Positions 58,322 to 64,000 of a stretch of DNA of 64,000 bases are shown one piece after another. A model generated the notes under the pieces. The model did not search any database and had not been told where the DNA came from. It saw nothing but the letters and a program-made list of their open reading frames with translations. The position numbers and the translations under genes were made by a program. Source of the DNA: Shewanella psychrotolerans (GTDB taxonomy: Bacteria > Pseudomonadota > Gammaproteobacteria > Enterobacterales > Shewanellaceae). The first letter of the stretch is position 1; each line of letters begins with the position of its first letter. The DNA lies in NCBI RefSeq assembly GCF_019457595.1, contig NZ_CP080419.1, positions 3,782,001 through 3,846,000 of the forward strand. Direction: 5' to 3'.

Positions 58322-58900
58322 TTAATGCCCTACATGGGACTTAATTAACTCGAGGACAAAGTTCATGGTTTTATGGCAATCGGGTTGATTAACCAATACT
58401 TGCTTATCCCTATTGTACAGAGGTAACACCTCTAACCAGCGTTGGCTGACCCAAGTTGCATCTTCAAGGTGAAGATCCCCATAGAGTTCGAACAATGCAG
58501 GATTCACATCATAAAATTGCTGTAGTGCGGCACTAATTAACTCAAACTCGCCTTGGATAGGTTCCTCTTGCCAATTACTGCAAGCTAAGGTTCTCGCTAT
58601 CCAATTTCCATCTGCACGTTTTGCAGCAGACAACACCTTAACTCGCTGTATCCCCTCTAACACAACACCTAAAGAATCATCGTCTAATTGATTAAAATCG
58701 ATGATTTCACACTGGGTGGCTAACGGGTAACAAGGGGGTGTTTCATTAATTCGACTCATTGCAAACGCCAATGAAAAATGCCCCTTCAGCACTTCGGCTA
58801 TTAAACTCAAAGCACTAGGTCCAGCGACTCTAATTTCGATTCGGCCACCGGGCAATAGCAGATCATCACGAGCAATTAACGCCATCTCTTGAGTTAACAT
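58322..58900 (-). CDS. LON-type substrate-binding domain protein
   Basis: 192 residues from the ATG at 58900 (MLTQEMALIARDDLLLPGGRIEIRV), eight residues shorter than the longest frame. Only the N-terminal LON domain is present: LLPGGRIEIRV, FSLAFAMSR, ATQCEIIDFNQLDDDSLGVVLEGIQRVKVL. No ATPase or protease domain follows, so it binds rather than cuts. Role unknown. Confidence 0.82.
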   Translation of the reverse strand: MLTQEMALIARDDLLLPGGRIEIRVAGPSALSLIAEVLKGHFSLAFAMSRINETPPCYPLATQCEIIDFNQLDDDSLGVVLEGIQRVKVLSAAKRADGNWIARTLACSNWQEEPIQGEFELISAALQQFYDVNPALFELYGDLHLEDATWVSQRWLEVLPLYNRDKQVLVNQPDCHKTMNFVLELIKSHVGH

Positions 58901-59109
58901 AGCAACCTCCCTCTTCAGGGTCACTCGCCTAATTCATCTCTCTATAACGGCTAAAAATTGACCTGAAGCAATAATATTTAAAGTGTAGCAGGTGTCAAAA
59001 TTACTGCTGCAAACTCATTATTGGATTGACTTAATATGGCCAATCAAAAAGCACGCCATTATCTCATTAGACCTTGTTTCCTGCCATTTTGTTGCGATGC
59101 TCCAAAAAT

Positions 59110-60213
59110 CTAAAATGGTTCTAAATATTGTGCGACATCCCCGCTTCGCCAAATCATTTCGAAATCATCGGCTAATACCTGACTCATGGCAGCAGCTTTT
59201 TGCCAATAGCGGATCCTTTCATCGCTAGTTAACAGGGTAAAGTCACCTCTATCGGGTAGCTTACCGAAAGGGAGCGAAGCCAAATAGTCATCGCTAGGCA
59301 CTAGAATGAGGGCATCATGATAGTTCTGCTTTGCCCTCCGCCACGGCAGCGATTTGTCAAACCAACCCGGTAATACATTACTATTAAAGTGCGGATATAG
59401 GGTTAACCCATGTCCGCGATCTACAGCCAGATCAAAGTGGTAGTCAGTAATGCCGCCATCATAATAATGACCGATAGGAGCGCCATCAATCTCTGTCACA
59501 GGAGCTAATACCCAGGGTATCGAACCTGTCGCAAGTAGCACCTGCTGGATATTATGTTTACTTAAACCAACATAATGACTAGGAAGGTCATTAAGGTTTG
59601 AAAAAGGCGAATGCGACAGATCGCGCCCAAAAACATAACGCTGAAAATGCAGCCCTAAGGTCTTACGGCTTAGTAGGTTACTCATCGCCGTGGTTGCCAG
59701 TCCAGCACCTAATGCCACACGGTTTGACATTCGACTTAGGTGCCTTGCTCGGCAAGCTATAAAGTGACTGTTAATAATCGGGTTATCGACGATATCTTGC
59801 CCAACTTGGTCACCCAGGATCTCATCAATGATCCCAGAAACTTGCTGTGACACTTGGCTGGGAGTTGGTTTGACATCGTATCGCTGCTGAATATAAGCGC
59901 GTTCGAGGCGATCATAAGCAGCCTGCGGATCATCTTGCGCCAAACAGGCTAAACGCCATGCACCCGATGACGCACCTAATGTATGTAGTGGCTGGTCTCG
60001 ATCTTTGAAAAATTCACCAAATAGCATGCGATCTAACGCTGCGATCCCGATCCATTTAGGGCCGCCCGATGCTGCCAGTAGTTGAGAAAACAGCGCAGGG
60101 TGAAGGCCTTGCTCACGGATCTGTTCAAAGGCCGTTGGACCCGCAAGAAATCGAACTCTCGGCTTCAATTTAGACAACCAGCGCTCCCTTTTAATTTGTA
60201 ATAAAAGTTGCAT
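59110..60213 (-). CDS. patatin-like phospholipase
   Basis: 367 residues. Gly-rich oxyanion loop SGGPKWIG at 49-56, nucleophile Ser82 in GASSGAWR, and the dyad Asp in DGGITDYHFD. Patatin-type acyl hydrolases use a Ser-Asp dyad. No signal peptide. It stands alone; substrate unknown, probably a membrane lipid. Confidence 0.85.
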   Translation of the reverse strand: MQLLLQIKRERWLSKLKPRVRFLAGPTAFEQIREQGLHPALFSQLLAASGGPKWIGIAALDRMLFGEFFKDRDQPLHTLGASSGAWRLACLAQDDPQAAYDRLERAYIQQRYDVKPTPSQVSQQVSGIIDEILGDQVGQDIVDNPIINSHFIACRARHLSRMSNRVALGAGLATTAMSNLLSRKTLGLHFQRYVFGRDLSHSPFSNLNDLPSHYVGLSKHNIQQVLLATGSIPWVLAPVTEIDGAPIGHYYDGGITDYHFDLAVDRGHGLTLYPHFNSNVLPGWFDKSLPWRRAKQNYHDALILVPSDDYLASLPFGKLPDRGDFTLLTSDERIRYWQKAAAMSQVLADDFEMIWRSGDVAQYLEPF

Positions 60214-60293
60214 ATTAAAGGAATTTTACTTGGGTTGTCATCGGTGAATGCTCTAAAATACCACTGTGATAGGAGGTCACAGGGAGAACAACA

Positions 60294-60749
60294 TTGGACA
60301 GATCACACGAAAACATCTGCATTAGGCCCTACAAAACCTTAGGGCACTTTGTTATTGCCCTAACGATAATATTGGTAGGCATTAACTTTTTTATCGAACA
60401 ACGCGAAAGCTTCGCAGAATACCTGTTATTTTCAGGATATTGCATTGCTATGATTTACTGGGCTGTGGCGATTAATACTCAAAAAATCGTTTTCTCGGCG
60501 ACGTCAGTTAACTTTATCAAGATGTCTGTTGAAAGTGACTTTACTCTGCCTCGCGACCTGCAGTTAAACTACGATGAAATAAACGCTGTGCGTCTGCTCG
60601 GTGATCATCTGTTTATCCATGGCACGAGAGGAAAAGTCAGCTTCCCACTAAAACCTCAATCCAAAACCACCATTGCACTCCAATCAGCGTTTGAAGCTCA
60701 TGGCATTCCCTTTGAAATAAACTCTAGCCTTGTCATGCATAAACCTTAA
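60294..60749 (+). CDS. membrane protein with PH-like domain, unknown function
   Basis: 151 residues from a TTG at 60294, with GGGAG eight bases upstream. Two membrane helices (about 17-36 and 43-60), then a soluble part (QKIVFSATSVNFIKM, ISFPL-type strands) that could be a PH-like fold. Family not recognised. It resembles in outline the gene at 14228-14650, though without clear sequence identity. Confidence 0.55.
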   Translation: MDRSHENICIRPYKTLGHFVIALTIILVGINFFIEQRESFAEYLLFSGYCIAMIYWAVAINTQKIVFSATSVNFIKMSVESDFTLPRDLQLNYDEINAVRLLGDHLFIHGTRGKVSFPLKPQSKTTIALQSAFEAHGIPFEINSSLVMHKP

Positions 60750-60819
60750 GTTCAACAACCATGATTTAAACCTTTGCGGTTAGCCGCTATATTGTAGGAG
60801 AGGTTTATGCAGCGGAGCG

Positions 60820-61842
60820 ATTGTAATTAACACAACAAGTCTTCTACTTATTGCGGCATTATTAGTTAGTGGCTGCCAGCCGAATAAAGACGCTGACTTT
60901 GTTTGGCATGATTACACCAAACGGCTTGAGTCAGTATTAGAGGTTCCATTCGAGCCGGCCGACTTTGCCCCATTAACCTTGCCCAAAGCCGCTCATCAGA
61001 CGCCCACACGTTTGAATATCTCAATCCTGCAAAGCTTTAAACTTAACCATTGCAAACTCGGTGAGCTTATTGCCGACCACAATAGCTCTCTTGGCAAGGT
61101 AGCGCCGCCAAGCCAGCGGCTTATTTATCATATTCGCTTTATCCAACTAGCGCCCGAATGCATAGCGACACTCGACGATAGCGCACTTATCGACACACTC
61201 ACATTAGGACTTGCTCAAAAACAGCTGCAGGCGCTAAACGTATTTACACAGATGCTAACGCACGATAAAAGTATCAATAAGCGGCTATTTATCGGTTATA
61301 ACTCACTTACCTTAGATCAGATGCAAACGGGACGAGTAGAGTTTGAAAGCGCATTAAGTCAGCTCAACACCACTAAGCAAAAGATTGCCAATCAAGATTG
61401 GCAACAGATCGAAATAGAAAACTTAGAGCAAGTATTAGCAATATTTCATCACCAACCACTACTAAACCAATATCTACGATCGCTTTCATTAAGCGTGTCG
61501 CAACTCACGGCGATCAATGACTATCTATTTAATCACCAAGCTATCGCGGCCTGTCGGCCAGGACATGCCAATCTACAACAAGCGATCCTGCAAAACCTGT
61601 TTCACAAATACTATCTAGCACAAACCCAAGCTTATCTATCCCAATTAAATCAACTGCATTACCGCTTGAGTCAGCCAATGCTACAACTTTTTGATGGTAC
61701 TCCTTATCAAGATTACGTCGAGTACCACTTTTCTGAGCGCGGCGATGCCCTGCCAGCACAACTCAAACAGCAGATGAAACGCCACGTCAAATGGTGGAAA
61801 GACTTTAGGCAATCATGCGATATTGCCATCCCTGGAAGCTAA
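60820..61842 (+). CDS. DUF3080-family lipoprotein, non-standard start
   Basis: 340 residues if read from ATT at 60820. This gives a signal peptide and lipobox LVSGC (Cys19). The body has the DUF3080 pattern with SILQSFKLNHCKLGELIADHNSSLGKVAPPSQRLIYH and a C-terminal region with DYVEYHF and WWKDFRQSC. The frame has no ATG, GTG or TTG before TTG at 60979, which would remove the lipobox. A good GGAG site and ATG at 60807 lie in another frame; dropping one base would join them. Function unknown. Confidence 0.72.
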   Translation: MVINTTSLLLIAALLVSGCQPNKDADFVWHDYTKRLESVLEVPFEPADFAPLTLPKAAHQTPTRLNISILQSFKLNHCKLGELIADHNSSLGKVAPPSQRLIYHIRFIQLAPECIATLDDSALIDTLTLGLAQKQLQALNVFTQMLTHDKSINKRLFIGYNSLTLDQMQTGRVEFESALSQLNTTKQKIANQDWQQIEIENLEQVLAIFHHQPLLNQYLRSLSLSVSQLTAINDYLFNHQAIAACRPGHANLQQAILQNLFHKYYLAQTQAYLSQLNQLHYRLSQPMLQLFDGTPYQDYVEYHFSERGDALPAQLKQQMKRHVKWWKDFRQSCDIAIPGS

Positions 61843-61906
61843 TACTATCTAGAGCGTCAAAAAGCTTGCTAAACTAATCCTTTATTTCACTCACCGACCT
61901 ATAGCC

Positions 61907-62368
61907 ATGATAGTAGACACGCTCGATAATATTGAACAATACACCCACCTTGGTCCACGCATCGCCACCGCGCTTAAGCACTTGGTCGATACCGACTTCA
62001 GCCAACTCGAAGTGGGCACCTATGAGCTCGACGGCAAAGAGCTGTTTGTTATCGTCAACGACTATGACACCAAGCCAAGAGAAGTCCGGCCCTTTGAGGT
62101 ACACCGCCGCTACATCGACGTCCAATATGTGGTCAGCGGTGAAGAGGAGTTTGGCTATCTTCCATTGGCAGATCAGACACCATCAAAACCCTACTTTGAC
62201 AAACACGACTACGCAGAATACGACTATGAGTCCAATAAATCAGATGCGGCATTTATCCCGTTAAAAGCGAGGATGTTTGCGCTGTTTTTCCCGCAAGACA
62301 TGCATATGCCGGGAACGTCGGCGACACCTAAAGCGGTCAGAAAAGTGGTAATTAAAGTTAAAATTTAG
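61907..62368 (+). CDS. YhcH/YjgK/YiaL-family protein
   Basis: 153 residues, one beta-sandwich of the DUF386 family. FVIVNDYDTKPREVRPFEVHRRYIDVQYVVSGEEEFGYLP and the C-terminal FALFFPQDMHMPG with metal-type His residues. Some members are tied to sialic-acid or sugar degradation, but no such genes are near, so the role is open. It has its own terminator. Confidence 0.88.
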   Translation: MIVDTLDNIEQYTHLGPRIATALKHLVDTDFSQLEVGTYELDGKELFVIVNDYDTKPREVRPFEVHRRYIDVQYVVSGEEEFGYLPLADQTPSKPYFDKHDYAEYDYESNKSDAAFIPLKARMFALFFPQDMHMPGTSATPKAVRKVVIKVKI

Positions 62369-62407
62369 TTCCTGCTCCCGCGTATTTAAGCCTGTATCCT
62401 AATAGTT

Positions 62408-62435
62408 AAAGCCTCCATCCAAGGGAGGCTTTTTA
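62408..62435 (+). terminator. terminator of the yhcH-like gene
   Basis: AAAGCCTCC at 62408-62416 pairs with GGAGGCTTT at 62424-62432, followed by TT. It lies 40 bases past the stop. Confidence 0.88.
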
Positions 62436-62546
62436 ATATAAACACACCTTGCCTCCCCCAATGTTTAGCGATATTCACTTCGCCTGAAAAACCTCCCTAC
62501 AATACAGATTCAGCTAACGAGTCCCACCGGCTCGCGACATGAAAAC

Positions 62547-62560
62547 GTGATCTTGATCAA
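62547..62560 (+). promoter_or_regulatory. candidate FNR/EtrA site
   Basis: GTGAT, CTTG, ATCAA matches nine of ten fixed positions of the FNR/EtrA site TTGAT-N4-ATCAA. It lies about 100 bases before the desulfurase ATG. A CRP site is less likely because the TGTGA arm is incomplete. Confidence 0.5.
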
Positions 62561-62658
62561 TACGCACAACCTGCTAATATAGCCACATCGAATTATATAT
62601 TTCATTTTGTTATATAGGCGTTTTTCTAATAATAAAAATATAATATTGCGAGTACCCC

Positions 62659-64000
62659 ATGAGCCAAACCACCACTCTTAGCCAAATTTACCTCGATGCC
62701 AACGCTACAACCCCGGTCCTCCCACAAGCAGCCAAAGCGGCCATGAGTGCGATGGAAGAACTATTTGGTAACCCATCGAGTAGCCATGTCACAGGTCTAA
62801 AAGCTAAATACTTAATGGAACAAACCAGAAGCCGAGCTAAGCAATTACTCGGCGCCGATCAAGGTAGAATCATCTTTACCAGTGGCGCGACAGAAGGCAT
62901 ACAAACCGCCATTTTATCTGCGCTAGTTAACGCTAAAGCATCACTAACGCCAAACAAAAAATACACTCTACTTTACGGTGCCACAGAGCATAAAGCCGTA
63001 CCGAACTCGTTAGCGCACTGGAACCAACTATTGGGTATCAATGCCGAGCTCAAAGCGATTCCGGTGGACGGCAGCGGTGAACTGGATCGTGATTTTATCG
63101 CCCAAGAAGCGGCGGATGCCTTAATGATCTGCACCATGGCAGTCAATAACGAAACTGGTGTCTACCAAGACTTAGCCGCATTAGATCGCCTCATCCGTCA
63201 GCATAATCCCAATCTATTTTGGATGGTAGATTGCGTTCAATCGCTGGGAAAACGCCCACTAAAACTGGCTGAAACCAGCATAGATTACGCACCGTTTAGT
63301 GGCCATAAACTCTATGCTCCAAAAGGTATAGGCTTTGTTTACATCCGCGAAAGTGCGCCGTTCACCCCCTTTATTGCGGGCGGCGGTCAAGAGAGTGGTC
63401 TGCGCTCTGGCACCGAAAACCTCCCCGGTATGGCAGCGCTAAACGTTGTATTTGAGATGCTGCTCAATCAAAGTGACGACACGTTCTTCCCAATAGCAAC
63501 CTTACATAACTACCGAGTACAGCTAACCCAAGCGCTGCAACGCGCTTTCCCAGCAATCGTGTTTAACCACAGCTTCAGCAATAGTGTCCCAACGACACTC
63601 AATTTCGCCGTCCCAGGTTTCAGTAGCAAAGAGATCATGGATCTTTTTGATGCGGCCAATATTCGCGTTAGTTCTGGCTCAGCCTGCAGCTCAAAGGTTA
63701 CACGCAGCTTTGTGCTCGATGCCATGGGATTGCCTGCATGGCAAAGCGAATCTGCCATTCGCCTCTCCTTTGGCCCTGCTATGACACAGATCGAGGTGGA
63801 TTTGGCCTGCGAGCGAATTCAATCGGCAGCTGACGCCCTTGGCAATAGTTGTTTGTCATTAAACGTCGATGCCGGTGAGCATAATAAAACCCCATTGAAT
63901 GGTTTAGTACAGCTCAAGTCAGGCGCTAATTGCACTTGGATTTATGCCGATCATAAGAGTAAACAAGCGCTGATCATCGATCCACTACCCGAACTTGAAC
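62659..64000 (+). CDS. NifS-like cysteine desulfurase with further C-terminal domain, incomplete
   Basis: At least 447 residues, running off the window. PLP enzyme of the IscS/NifS type that takes sulfur from cysteine: LDANATTP at the start, ATEHKAVP, VDCVQSLGK, the PLP Lys217 in SGHKLYAPKGIGF, and the sulfur-carrying Cys343 in SSGSACSS. The enzyme ends near residue 400; then a second domain begins (GANCTWIYADH, ALIIDPLPELE) that resembles the first strands of persulfide-dioxygenase-type metallo-beta-lactamases. If so, it makes and oxidises or processes persulfide in one chain. The second domain is only an inference. Confidence 0.85.
   Translation, partial: MSQTTTLSQIYLDANATTPVLPQAAKAAMSAMEELFGNPSSSHVTGLKAKYLMEQTRSRAKQLLGADQGRIIFTSGATEGIQTAILSALVNAKASLTPNKKYTLLYGATEHKAVPNSLAHWNQLLGINAELKAIPVDGSGELDRDFIAQEAADALMICTMAVNNETGVYQDLAALDRLIRQHNPNLFWMVDCVQSLGKRPLKLAETSIDYAPFSGHKLYAPKGIGFVYIRESAPFTPFIAGGGQESGLRSGTENLPGMAALNVVFEMLLNQSDDTFFPIATLHNYRVQLTQALQRAFPAIVFNHSFSNSVPTTLNFAVPGFSSKEIMDLFDAANIRVSSGSACSSKVTRSFVLDAMGLPAWQSESAIRLSFGPAMTQIEVDLACERIQSAADALGNSCLSLNVDAGEHNKTPLNGLVQLKSGANCTWIYADHKSKQALIIDPLPELE

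Noticed and set aside
62547..62560. Calling the site a CRP site.
   Set aside because: Only one TGA/TCA pair matches and the outer bases fit FNR better.

Overview
The window reads as a chromosomal segment of a marine gammaproteobacterium, most likely Shewanella or a close relative. The evidence is gene order and content: dusA, alr-dnaB, rpsF-priB-rpsR-rplI, motX-rnr-rlmB, purA, rplM-rpsI, zapE, degQ-degS, murA-ibaG-mlaBCDEF, then kdsD-kdsC-lptCAB-rpoN-hpf-ptsN-rapZ-ptsO. MotX points to a sodium-driven polar flagellar motor. No tRNA, rRNA, CRISPR array or prophage is visible.

Layout. 1-2820: a small envelope operon (periplasmic protein, 35-residue membrane microprotein, PspC-domain protein), dusA, and a CheX-type chemotaxis phosphatase. 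2911-3292: a long MITE-like element. 3362-8275: alr, dnaB and an S46 dipeptidyl-peptidase of DPP11 type. 8326-10861: an IS4-family element sitting in the loop of the peptidase terminator and itself interrupted by an IS630-type element. 10931-12558: the S18/S6/PriB/L9 operon with an S6:S18-type leader. 12663-13406: a DUF481 outer-membrane protein. 13490-15350: a cluster of structured repeats on both strands around one small membrane-protein gene. 15395-25256: rlmB, rnr, motX, purA, rpsI-rplM, zapE, degQ. 25528-26604: degS. 26636-27016: a broken second IS4 copy. 27142-31843: murA-ibaG-mlaBCDEF on the minus strand. 32010-41345: yrbG, kdsD/kdsC, the Lpt genes, rpoN, hpf, the nitrogen-PTS genes and mgtE on the plus strand. 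41564-62400: an accessory block of single genes (transporters, methyltransferases, regulators, a lysozyme-inhibitor fusion, a PhoD-like phosphatase, a patatin and others). 62659 to the end: an incomplete NifS-like cysteine desulfurase that seems to continue into a second domain.

How the genes work together. Much of the core serves the envelope: MurA and Alr make peptidoglycan precursors, Mla returns phospholipids from the outer membrane, Kds and Lpt make and export lipopolysaccharide, and DegS senses outer-membrane protein stress. A candidate sigma-E promoter precedes degQ, so DegS may control its neighbour through sigma E. A second theme is ribosome and RNA metabolism: L9, S18, S6, S9, L13, RlmB, RNase R, DusA, HPF, and the rRNA, tRNA and pseudouridine modification enzymes.

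The most unusual content is the repeat cluster at 13.5-15.3 kb, where nine hairpins share a TCCC tetraloop (GGGA on the opposite strand) while their stems differ in sequence and remain self-complementary. Other notable points are an IS insertion in a terminator loop, a lipoprotein that seems to join two kinds of lysozyme inhibitor, a lipoprotein gene with no normal start codon, a microprotein gene translationally coupled to its neighbour, and the desulfurase fusion at the right edge. All calls come from reading the sequence and family knowledge; no database search was run.
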